In this document: one piece after another, positions 26,888-33,795 of the stretch | Layout of the letters: the number at the start of each line of letters is the position of its first letter | Position numbering within the stretch: the stretch's first letter is position 1 | NCBI RefSeq assembly: GCF_000526495.1 | Contig: NZ_JAGE01000002.1 | Span: 62,001-126,000 of the forward strand | Length of the DNA: 64,000 bases | Direction: 5' to 3' | DNA from: Ruminiclostridium josui JCM 17888 | Lineage (GTDB): Bacteria > Bacillota > Clostridia > Acetivibrionales > DSM-1351 | The notes under the pieces: generated by a model | The model's input: the letters and a program-made list of their open reading frames with translations, nothing else | Told to the model about the DNA's origin: nothing | The model's database searches: none | Made by a program: the position numbers and the translations under genes

Positions 26888-26909
26888 AAGCACCCTGTTA
26901 AGAGTGCTT
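26888..26909 (-). terminator. Terminator overlapping the phosphatase 3' end
   Basis: AAGCAC/GTGCTT with a 10-base loop, then TTTTTTATTG on the minus strand. It overlaps the last codons of the phosphatase gene. Confidence 0.75.
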
Positions 26910-27478
26910 AGTATATACTGTTTTCGATTCATCTTTTGCAAAGTCAATACCTATCATACAATCAGAATACTGGTATTCAAGCCAATGCTCATTCACAAAT
27001 CCCCTTATGCCTTCGCCTGGATTATATTCCGGATAAAGCTTCAGAAATTCGGCTTCGCAATCTTCAAGAGTTTCGCCTTTGATTATGCCGTGCTTAATGA
27101 GATAGAGCAGGCATATGGACGGAGACCGGCTTTCGCCAAGGTTGCAATGGACTAATACTTTAAAACCTTCAGCTAATTTCTGTTCAATAAATCCAGAGAT
27201 TTGTCAATCATACCTTTGTCAAAGAATTCTGGTTTTGGAGCATCAACAATATTCAATGCCAACCTGTTTCCACATTCTGCCCACAGATATTCAGGTGAAT
27301 CTTTTGGGCAGCCACGGCCAGTGTAGCCGACAAATGTTCTGTGATGCGGTTCTTTACATGCATGAACAATTGCCCACATCACGAAATTCCCAGTAGTTTT
27401 ATTTTTTAAGCAATCTCTGTCAATTTCTTCATAATCACTTTGACTTCCACAATATAGATTCGAGAATACCTCTCTCAT
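26898..27478 (-). pseudogene. Dual-specificity / tyrosine phosphatase split by a frameshift
   Basis: The first part starts at ATG 27478 (GGAGGCGG site): MREVFSNLYCGSQSDYEEID, typical of the start of dual-specificity phosphatases, then LNIVDAPKPEFFDK with the likely general-acid Asp. It stops at 27173. The -1 frame continues without a gap: FIEQKLAEGFKVLVHCNLGE then SRSPSICLLYLIKHG, holding the CxxxxxR active site (HCNLGESRS), and ends at 26898. One extra T near 27195 would restore about 193 residues. Either a recent frameshift mutation or a sequencing error. An unusual cargo in a packaging module. Confidence 0.75.
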
Positions 27479-27501
27479 AAAACCGCCTCCAAAATTTATT
27501 T

Positions 27502-27651
27502 TTATTTTGTAGCTCCGTCGTCCTTAACATCATAAATCAAGCCTTTGTTGTAATTCTTGATGTAAAAATCAAAAAAATCCTTGAATGTTTTAAGTTCAAT
27601 GACTTCTAAGTTATTCCAATTATGATGTTTACTGAATTTTAATGTTATCAT
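27502..27651 (-). CDS. Small phage protein (49 aa)
   Basis: A 49-codon ORF, MITLKFSKHHNWNNLEVIEL, then KTFKDFFDFYIKNYNKGLIY and an acidic end. It starts four bases after the nuclease stop, with only a weak ribosome site, so translational coupling is likely. Family not recognised. Confidence 0.5.
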   Translation of the reverse strand: MITLKFSKHHNWNNLEVIELKTFKDFFDFYIKNYNKGLIYDVKDDGATK

Positions 27652-27655
27652 AGAG

Positions 27656-28186
27656 TCACGCTTTCAATAATTCTCTAATTGCATAATACATCTGCATGTA
27701 GATAAACATACCAGCATATTTTTTATCAATGAAATGTATGTCAATCCTATACCTATGTCCGAAACTAAATAAAGAAGCCAAAAACGACTTCTCGTTGTAC
27801 TCTGTGTTGTATTTATGCTCAATTATCTTTTCTAGCCCTGCCGATTCTTCAACCATCAAGATAAATCTCTTACCTTTAGCGCGTTGGAATTCTTCCTCAA
27901 GCCTGCTGCGGTCAGATGTTAGGTTTCCGCTTATCTCCGAAAGTCCGTTTTTTCTTTCAATGTAGCAGTCAATGTATGTATCGCGAATTATGCCGAGTTC
28001 GGGATTTGACGGTAGAAAGCAAGTGTAATCACCGTAATCTAGTTTCTTAGTTACAAATGGGATTTTCTTAGATGTAAAATAATCAATTATTGCTTTATTA
28101 TTCTGTTCTCGAGTATCTATAACAATCGTGATACTTTGAAGGAGTTTCTTCAGTTCTGTATCTGTATATCTATAAAAATCAATCAT
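27656..28186 (-). CDS. ERCC4-domain (XPF-type) nuclease
   Basis: A 176-residue protein with a GGAGGT site; its start overlaps the previous gene. It carries the signature active-site set of ERCC4 nucleases: ITIVIDTREQ near residue 20, KKLDYGDYTCFLP near 48, and YIERKNGLSEIS (ERKN) near 77. Residues after about 130 complete the fold. It probably cuts branched DNA during replication, recombination or packaging. Single-domain ERCC4 proteins are common in phages of this type. Confidence 0.85.
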   Translation of the reverse strand: MIDFYRYTDTELKKLLQSITIVIDTREQNNKAIIDYFTSKKIPFVTKKLDYGDYTCFLPSNPELGIIRDTYIDCYIERKNGLSEISGNLTSDRSRLEEEFQRAKGKRFILMVEESAGLEKIIEHKYNTEYNEKSFLASLFSFGHRYRIDIHFIDKKYAGMFIYMQMYYAIRELLKA

Positions 28187-28727
28187 TCCCAGGTACCTCC
28201 GTTGACATCATCATTTTGTCACCAGATGCAGTTTGAAATGCTGCAATAATCTTTGTACGTTTTTTACTTCCGTATTCATCTTGTACAGATGGATTCATTA
28301 GAGATTTGAGTGTATTCGCCATTTTGTCCATAGCTTCGGCCATGAATTTAAGGTCCATGGGGTTTAAATCTTCTTTTTCTAAAATTTTTGATATTGTTTC
28401 TGCATTCAAAGCCTTATCAGCAACTGCATTTATGCCATCAATTAATTTCTGCGCCGCATCAAGCTTTTTATTATCAACCTCTAACTCGACTTGTCTGCGT
28501 TTTGCTTCTAAGACTTGTTTATTCAGTACTGCAAGACTCTGAACTTCCTCAATCATTTCTATTTTTTGTTCATTTTCTTCCTCAATGGTGATAATTGGAG
28601 ATCGAAGCAGAGGGTTAACCGATAATAGTTCAGTTTCAAGTGGACTTGAATCAAGTATATCCATTTGGACCTCTTTGGACTTTGCTGTAGGCTGTTTTTT
28701 AGTTTCGCTGGATTGTTTGGTTGCCAT
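28179..28727 (-). CDS. Coiled-coil phage protein, unknown function
   Basis: A 182-residue, charged, largely helical protein with AGGTG before ATG. Long amphipathic helices span about 50-150 (EEVQSLAVLNKQVLEAKRRQ, DLKFMAEAMDKMANTLKSLM). It overlaps the ERCC4 nuclease gene by eight bases. It could be a terminase small subunit or DNA-binding accessory, but no family motif is seen. Confidence 0.5.
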   Translation of the reverse strand: MATKQSSETKKQPTAKSKEVQMDILDSSPLETELLSVNPLLRSPIITIEEENEQKIEMIEEVQSLAVLNKQVLEAKRRQVELEVDNKKLDAAQKLIDGINAVADKALNAETISKILEKEDLNPMDLKFMAEAMDKMANTLKSLMNPSVQDEYGSKKRTKIIAAFQTASGDKMMMSTEVPGND

Positions 28728-28755
28728 GATATCACCTGCTTTCGGGCAAGAAAAA

Positions 28756-28771
28756 AGAGCCTTGCGGCTCT
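28756..28771 (-). terminator. Terminator between two small-gene groups
   Basis: A perfect stem AGAGCC/GGCTCT with loop GCAA on the minus strand, then TTTTTTC. It follows the stop at 28774 directly. Confidence 0.85.
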
Positions 28772-28773
28772 AA

Positions 28774-29070
28774 TTATTTTTTAAGTTTGAATGTCTCATG
28801 TGTATGTATAAATTCTTCATCAACATCGAAACCACATTTTTTCAGTACTCTTAAAGTTCCATGCGGGCCTTCTCCTATATAGCCAGACGTTAATCCCGAC
28901 TTTATTCTCATCTTATCGTTGAACTTGTTTGTAAGAATTAATTCACAATTTACTTTTTTGTCGTCAAATACCATTTCGGCCTCAATAACTTCGATGAAAG
29001 ATTTCTCGTACCTATTAAAAGCTTCCTCTGACTTGTTTGTATACACTACATCAATTATTATTTCTACCAT
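28774..29070 (-). CDS. Small phage protein, unknown function
   Basis: A 98-residue alpha/beta protein with a GGAGG site. Segments include MVEIIIDVVYTNKSEEAFNR and GYIGEGPHGTLRVLKKCGFD. No motif recognised. Located between the DNA-binding gene and the coiled-coil gene. Confidence 0.5.
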   Translation of the reverse strand: MVEIIIDVVYTNKSEEAFNRYEKSFIEVIEAEMVFDDKKVNCELILTNKFNDKMRIKSGLTSGYIGEGPHGTLRVLKKCGFDVDEEFIHTHETFKLKK

Positions 29071-29145
29071 CTATTATTCCTCCTTAATTTGTTGACTGCT
29101 ATTTTAAAGAAATTCTACAAAAATAAGGATAATCCTTCTAGATTT

Positions 29146-29571
29146 TTATTTTAGATTTGGTCGCCGCTCAATAAATTCTTGAACCGCCACAGCAATCATA
29201 TCCCTATAAGTCACATGAACTCTAGATAATGAATTAGCTTTATCTACAACCATTTTAAATTCTTCATAAAGGTTCTTCGGAAACGGAATATTTATATTTA
29301 CAATATTGGGATTGCCTTTCCATTTTGGTGGTCTGCCCGAACTTACTTTTGGAGCTTTCCCAGTACGTTGCCATTTATCGAAGTGGCTTTTTAGAATTCC
29401 GTATGAAACTTCTTCACCTTCTTCAAACCTATGAAAGAGATGGGCGATAGGTTTTATTGCTTCAATTGTCTCGATACCTCCTGTGAAAGCACCATCAATA
29501 GTAGACTTTGGAATTTTCATTAACCGTGCAACGGAGTGAAGAGAGTAGAAGGTTTTTGGAACTTTAAGCAT
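29146..29571 (-). CDS. Helix-turn-helix phage DNA-binding protein
   Basis: Start ATG at 29571, six bases after GGCGGTG, overlapping the upstream zinc gene by eight bases. The frame stays open up to GTG at 29862, but that stretch contains a strong hairpin and another gene, so it is unlikely to be translated as one protein. The 141-residue product has an N-terminal HTH (YSLHSVARLMKIPKSTIDGA) and a C-terminal IPFPKNLYEEFKMVVDKANS region. It could be a terminase small subunit or a regulator. Confidence 0.6.
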   Translation of the reverse strand: MLKVPKTFYSLHSVARLMKIPKSTIDGAFTGGIETIEAIKPIAHLFHRFEEGEEVSYGILKSHFDKWQRTGKAPKVSSGRPPKWKGNPNIVNINIPFPKNLYEEFKMVVDKANSLSRVHVTYRDMIAVAVQEFIERRPNLK

Positions 29572-29710
29572 GTCCATCACCGCCAGTTTTAGCTTTAGTT
29601 GCCTTGCTTGCCTGATATATAGCACGTCTCGTTGTACGGCGGCGTTCTTTCCAATCTTCACATTGCTTTCTATCTCTATCACATGAGATACAACATTTTT
29701 GACATTGCAT
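29564..29710 (-). CDS. Small Cys-rich zinc-type protein (48 aa)
   Basis: Start ATG at 29710 after a perfect GGAGGTGG. The product MQCQKCCISCDRDRKQCEDW followed by KERRRTTRRAIYQASKATKA has C-x2-C-x3-C-type spacing and a strongly basic C-terminal half. It probably binds zinc and nucleic acid. It overlaps the following HTH gene, suggesting coupling. Confidence 0.7.
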   Translation of the reverse strand: MQCQKCCISCDRDRKQCEDWKERRRTTRRAIYQASKATKAKTGGDGHA

Positions 29711-29988
29711 AAAACCACCTCCAGAGGGAATTGCAAAGAGGGCCACAAGTACACTTTTAAAGTGGTGGACCCTCCGCACCTTGCAGCCAGTAATTCTTCG
29801 ACTAAGCCAACCATTTTGCCGTACTCAGGCAACATCATCGTACGGACTGTCTCCTTTGGCACATCATCAACAGCACTGACGAGCTATAGGCCAAGGTTGC
29901 TTATGCCCGATGTACTCACAACAGGCTTCCGACATTTTATATCCATTCATCATTATTTATGCTAAAGGGTTAATGATTCCCTAAAAGC

Positions 29989-30603
29989 CTATTTTATCTT
30001 CTTGTAATCTTTGAACATATCTAAAAGAGTGTTGTTGATATATTTACCTTTGAAAAAAATATATGGATTAGCAAAAAACTCAAAAGTTCTTCCGACCTGA
30101 TTACGTGATAGTATTTTTTCATCAACCAGTTTTGCCATTATATTAATAACCGTGACCTTTGAAAACTTCGTGAGTTCAACAATATCTTTGGTTATGAGTG
30201 GCTTCTTATATTTCTTGAGCATTCCACTTTGATAATCAATAAAAGGGATAAGTCGTATCAATGTTAATGTTTCAGCACCCGTAAGTCGAAACGAGATTCT
30301 GTTCAAAGCTTCAGGATAAACCTTAATAAAATCATTCTCTGGTTTCCAAAGGAAATGACCTTCCGGGGTAGTCTCAACGCATTCATCCTCAGATTCTTCT
30401 TGATACTTTTGGGATGATGAATTGATAACTTTGAATTTTGATTGTATCTTTGATTTTTCTTCTCCTGATCTTAACTTATCGTTGATTCCAAAATAAACCC
30501 CAGACATGTCTACCCCTTGATTTCGTAGTCGGGTTCCAGTCTTTGAATATTCTGTAAGTATTCTGTCTTTATCTGATAGAGCATCATTTAAAGATTCACT
30601 CAA
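29989..30603 (-). CDS. RepL-like winged-helix replication initiator or regulator
   Basis: The likely start is TTG at 30603, after GGTGGTGAT; the frame runs up to GTG at 30627. The product has about 204 residues. Residues about 85-195 match the RepL/Firmicute plasmid replication layout: ENDFIKVYPEALNRISFRLT, then LIRLIPFIDYQSGMLKKYKK, an HTH (DIVELTKFSKVTVINIMAKL) and the terminal FFANPYIFFKGKYINN typical of that family. It is the first gene of the leftward operon and is preceded by repeats. A plasmid-like replication mode is possible. Confidence 0.65.
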   Translation of the reverse strand: MSESLNDALSDKDRILTEYSKTGTRLRNQGVDMSGVYFGINDKLRSGEEKSKIQSKFKVINSSSQKYQEESEDECVETTPEGHFLWKPENDFIKVYPEALNRISFRLTGAETLTLIRLIPFIDYQSGMLKKYKKPLITKDIVELTKFSKVTVINIMAKLVDEKILSRNQVGRTFEFFANPYIFFKGKYINNTLLDMFKDYKKIK

Positions 30604-30635
30604 AATTATCACCACCAAAAGGTACACAAAATAAG

Positions 30636-30661
30636 AATAGGTAAACTGTGCTTTACCTATT
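30636..30661. repeat. 10-bp perfect inverted repeat upstream of the RepL-like gene
   Basis: AATAGGTAAA and TTTACCTATT are separated by CTGTGC. A further TTTACCTATT half-site starts at 30684. Position and symmetry suggest an operator or initiator-binding site. Confidence 0.6.
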
Positions 30662-31104
30662 TACCCCTAAAAGGTTAAGCCTGCTTTACCTATTTTTTTC
30701 TGAAATATGCTATTTTCAAGCGGTTGAAGGCTGTTTTTTATATCTTAATAAATCTAAGAACTTCAAAGACCTTCTTGGACATAACAAAAGGCCCCGGTTT
30801 TTCACCAGCGCCTCTCAACTTCCATCTGCTCCCGCTATTATAAATTATAACACAGGTGAATGATTTTGTGTTGCTCGAAATGTGATTAAAATGTGATTGA
30901 AAAATGCTTATAATATGCTCATAAAATGATTATTTTTATAAGTTTTGATTTTCCGATAAGTTTTCAGATAAATTTCAGGTCATTTAAGGGTAAAAAACGG
31001 GTCAAAATCAATGATTTTTACTAAAAACTCAAAATGTGATGAAAATGCCTTGAAATGCAGTAGGCGGTAGGGATTGAAAGGCCTTATAGGAAGGGGACAT
31101 TTTT

Positions 31105-31150
31105 GAGAGAGGTAACTCTCCCGCCCGAGGTCAGACCTCCCCCCAGGGGG
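31105..31150. repeat. Three consecutive short perfect dyads
   Basis: GAGAG/CTCTC, then GAGGTC-A-GACCTC, then CCCCC-A-GGGGG follow each other within 46 bases. The last two have one-base centres, so they act as palindromes more than as hairpins. Confidence 0.6.
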
Positions 31151-31932
31151 TGCAAAAAATCCATCAAAAAAGGGGTCAATTACACATCATTTAGTGAGGG
31201 TATACCACAATATGTTGTGTTTGGCTATATAAAAGGGCTTGCGGAATACATAAAGTGTAAATATAGTACCGAAAATATGCAAAAACGGTACTGTAGTAGT
31301 AAATGGGAATGGTTTGCATTTATTGGGGGAAGAGAAGAAGCGTAAACCGAATGATAAATGGGAATCATTTGCATTTAAAATAGGGTTTATTCTAGGGCCG
31401 ACACGCTGTTTCCTAACCACTCCCACCTCACAACAACAATAGCACTCGTATATCCTCAAAGCCTGATAAATCAAGTGTTCCACACCACTGCCAAACAAGA
31501 CACCTTTAAAGCAATTGATTATAGTAAACCATACTGCTAGACGTACTGAATTAACAAGATATAAATATCCATGAAACATTGAGTATTACTGCATTACAAT
31601 GGCATTGTTAGCCTAACCCAAAACATTATGTTGAACAAATATAATTTGATTTGTAATGAATATCCCATAGTTGTAACAGTTCCGGCAATACGAGGAACGA
31701 AAACCATGGATGAGGAGGAAAACCCCTCAATGCTATTTGAAACTTGATTGTCTTAAGATTGATGCAGCTACCTTTAACGCGCCGGGATGAGACGGCGCTG
31801 TGCAACATGATCTGTTTGTAGGTGTAGATCTAGCACAGTCATAAAGTATTGGTGCAGATGCTAATACTATGATAGAATCATAAATAGAATAATATGTTCG
31901 AATCGAATAAAATGTAAGGAGGCTATACCCGT

Positions 31933-32259
31933 ATGGCATTTGGTGATCGGTTAAAGAAACTTAGAAAGGAAAGAGGTATAACCCAACAAGAACTGGGAGA
32001 GATAATACATATATCAGACAGGGTTATCGGCTATTATGAAGCCAACAACAGATTCCCGAAAGATGAAAAGGTATTAATAGCCATAGCTGATTACTTTAAC
32101 GTATCGATTGATTACATGGTTGGACATGACTATTCTGTGAAGAATGGGTATCTGCCGGTTCAAGGATTGCCACTTGAAGCTGTAAAGCAGGTAGAGGAGT
32201 ACATAGAGTTAATAAGATTAAAATATAAAGTCAGGAAGCCAAATTCAGCAAGGGAATAG
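31933..32259 (+). CDS. Xre-family repressor (CI-like)
   Basis: A 108-residue protein after AAGGAGG. Residues 5-60 form a classic Xre helix-turn-helix (FGDRLKKLRKERGITQQELG, then IIHISDRVIGYYEANNR and FPKDEKVLIAIADYFNVSID). The short C-terminal part (VEEYIELIRLKYKVRK) probably dimerises. It has no peptidase domain, so it is not a LexA-type repressor. It likely controls the divergent promoters 250-350 bases downstream and thus lysogeny. Confidence 0.8.
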   Translation: MAFGDRLKKLRKERGITQQELGEIIHISDRVIGYYEANNRFPKDEKVLIAIADYFNVSIDYMVGHDYSVKNGYLPVQGLPLEAVKQVEEYIELIRLKYKVRKPNSARE

Positions 32260-32273
32260 TACACCCTTGCTTC

Positions 32274-32486
32274 TTAATTGCCTCCTGTATCCTTAACATG
32301 CTCAATCACATCTGTAATACTGCAATCAAGGTAATTACATATCTTATCAATAACCTCCAGGGAAACATATTCATTTTTATTAAATTTAGCAACAACATTA
32401 GGCGAGAAGGACAGAGCTGTCCTTAAATCCTCTCTTGTCATGTCCCTATCAATCAAAAGCTTAAGTAATGGCTTGTAGCTTATCAT
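32274..32486 (-). CDS. Cro-like small HTH regulator
   Basis: A 70-residue protein, almost all HTH: MISYKPLLKLLIDRDMTRED, LRTALSFSPNVVAKFNKNEY, VSLEVIDKICNYLDCSITDV. This is the compact Xre/YozG-like type. Its GGAGG site and a consensus TTGACA-17-TATAAT promoter lie just upstream. It is convergent with the CI-like gene and divergent from the rightward operon, so it is a Cro-type switch candidate. Confidence 0.8.
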   Translation of the reverse strand: MISYKPLLKLLIDRDMTREDLRTALSFSPNVVAKFNKNEYVSLEVIDKICNYLDCSITDVIEHVKDTGGN

Positions 32487-32518
32487 ATTTTAAACCCTCC
32501 AAAATGAATTGTAAGTCT

Positions 32519-32547
32519 ATTATAGTGTAATCTATTACTTATGTCAA
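32519..32547 (-). promoter_or_regulatory. Consensus promoter for the Cro-like gene
   Basis: On the minus strand TTGACA (32542-32547), 17-bp spacer, TATAAT (32519-32524). CTATTACTT and AAGTAATAG arms flank the region and may be operators. Confidence 0.85.
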
Positions 32548-32597
32548 AATATCTATTGAAAGTAATAGAAATAATACCGAAAATAATATAAAAGGTA

Positions 32598-32626
32598 TTG
32601 ACAATATATACTATAATAAATATAAT
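32598..32626 (+). promoter_or_regulatory. Consensus promoter for the rightward operon
   Basis: TTGACA (32598-32603), 17-bp spacer, TATAAT (32621-32626). It directs transcription into the gene at 32698. Confidence 0.85.
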
Positions 32627-32632
32627 ATATAT

Positions 32633-32654
32633 TGTAAGTGATAGATAACTTACA
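32633..32654. promoter_or_regulatory. Probable operator: TGTAAGT-N8-ACTTACA
   Basis: A perfect 7-bp inverted repeat just downstream of the rightward -10 box. A further TGTAAGT copy lies near 32509 by the leftward start, consistent with repressor binding at both promoters. Confidence 0.6.
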
Positions 32655-32697
32655 CAAAACAATAGAACATTGAAAACCAAATACGGAGGTAATGGCA

Positions 32698-33204
32698 ATG
32701 AAAATTAGTTCAAGTAAGTTCAATTTCAAATTCTTTTTGTCGGGCAAAGTAAAGGTTACAAGCCTTGACGAAGCGGCGAAGCAATACGGTGGAGCTACAA
32801 AAAATGTTGATACTGGAGAGATATTCTCCAATGTTCCCGGAGGTGAATTTATAGAGATACAGCAAAAGGGAATAAACATTTTGTCAGTCTACATACCGGA
32901 CACAATGAATGTTGACCAAGCTATAAGCAAAGAACAACACCAGGAAATGCTCTACGAGATAGTACATAGGATTTACAAAAGGTATGGAGCAATAACTCCG
33001 GCGTTCGAAAGGGGATTGGGCAGCTGGTATTCAGAAGAACTCCAAAAGGTGGTATATGACAATATCATCATTGCAAGTATCGAACTTGAAGATGTAACAC
33101 AGGCAGACATTAAGTTCTTCATCAGCTTGGCAAAGTTTATCAAGAAGGAAATGAAACAAGAAGCGGTTACAATTGGAATCAATACAGCAATTGCCATGAT
33201 ATAG
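32698..33204 (+). CDS. Operon leader protein of unknown function
   Basis: Start ATG at 32698, about seven bases after GGAGGT; the ATG at 32692 is too close. The product has 168 residues. It is alpha/beta with MKISSSKFNFKFFLSGKVKV at the start and a C-terminal helical region (DIKFFISLAKFIKKEMKQEA). No family recognised. First gene of the rightward operon under the consensus promoter; the stop is followed within a few bases by the first GGGTTTATCAG motif. Confidence 0.6.
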   Translation: MKISSSKFNFKFFLSGKVKVTSLDEAAKQYGGATKNVDTGEIFSNVPGGEFIEIQQKGINILSVYIPDTMNVDQAISKEQHQEMLYEIVHRIYKRYGAITPAFERGLGSWYSEELQKVVYDNIIIASIELEDVTQADIKFFISLAKFIKKEMKQEAVTIGINTAIAMI

Positions 33205-33284
33205 GGCAAGGGTTTATCAGGGGAAGTGCCTGACCGGGAGAAATCCCGGACCGCTCAACCTATATCGAATGGAGGGTTTATCAG

Positions 33285-33644
33285 ATGAAATATAAAATTG
33301 TGAGAATTGGCCGTAGAGCCTACGAGAGGATTTTTGACCAGTGTGCCAGTATAGCTGACATGGATTGGTATCCTGAACAACAAGGTTTATCAGAGCAAAT
33401 TTTAATTGCGGGTTCCAGGAAATTAGGAGGTTTAGTCATGAAAAATACACCTTTATCAGCAAAAGAAAACAATCCAGATACTTTAAAACAGACCCTTATA
33501 AATCTGAAACATGCTTTCTGTGATGTGCTTGAGCATTGCGACTATGAACAGCAGTTTAATGACAAGTACCCGTTCGACCGGTGTTTTAGAGAACTTACTC
33601 AAGATGTTATTGAATGGGTAGACAGTGAAATAAATAAATTGTGA
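33285..33644 (+). CDS. Unknown protein with a second in-frame start
   Basis: A 119-residue protein, MKYKIVRIGRRAYERIFDQC at the start. Its ATG follows GGAGGGTTTATCAG directly. In frame, a second ATG at 33438 has a perfect AGGAGG seven bases upstream and would give a 68-residue product (MKNTPLSAKENNPDTLKQTL, later CDYEQQFNDKYPFDRCFREL). Both starts may be used. The family is not recognised; similar small proteins occur near DUF3560 genes on plasmids, but I cannot confirm homology. Confidence 0.55.
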   Translation: MKYKIVRIGRRAYERIFDQCASIADMDWYPEQQGLSEQILIAGSRKLGGLVMKNTPLSAKENNPDTLKQTLINLKHAFCDVLEHCDYEQQFNDKYPFDRCFRELTQDVIEWVDSEINKL

Positions 33645-33795
33645 GCAAAAGGGTTTATTAGCACTCTAAAAATCCCCGGTTGTCCGGGGGGGGTGAAGGG
33701 GAACGGCAGAAAAGACGAAACTATAGCGGTGGTTGTTCCATATCGCAAAATTTCAAGCCTGGACAAGTCCAGGCGACACGGAAAGGGGTTTATCA

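Larger units (their letters stand above)
30604..31932 (+). other. 1.3-kb non-coding control region with repeats and dyads
   Basis: No ORF here looks convincing; the open frames are short and without ribosome sites. Besides the features listed separately it holds three AATGTGAT copies (two near 30878-30898, one at 31032), an AT-rich stretch (30840-31050), AGTACCG/CGGTACT arms (31265-31271, 31286-31292), a 22-bp imperfect direct repeat (AAATGGGAATNNTTTGCATTTA) at 31301 and 31356, and a GCGCCG/CGGCGC dyad near 31779-31798. It is bounded by the RepL-like gene and the repressor, so origin and regulatory roles are plausible. Confidence 0.5.

Noticed and set aside
29577-29862. N-terminal extension (about 95 codons) of the HTH protein at 29146
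   Set aside because: It overlaps a strong hairpin (GAGGG-CCAC/GTGG-CCCTC) and a better supported Cys-rich gene with GGAGGTGG; the sequence has no protein-like pattern.
31103-31345. 80-codon plus-strand ORF across the triple dyads
   Set aside because: No ribosome site, spans perfect dyads and direct repeats, low-complexity composition.
31187-31579. 130-codon minus-strand ORF
   Set aside because: No ribosome site; contains the 22-bp direct repeat, and the Cys/Tyr/Phe-rich composition is typical of non-coding AT-rich DNA.
32483-32879. Minus-strand ORFs opposite the promoter region and leader gene
   Set aside because: They cover both consensus promoters and mirror the real gene on the plus strand.
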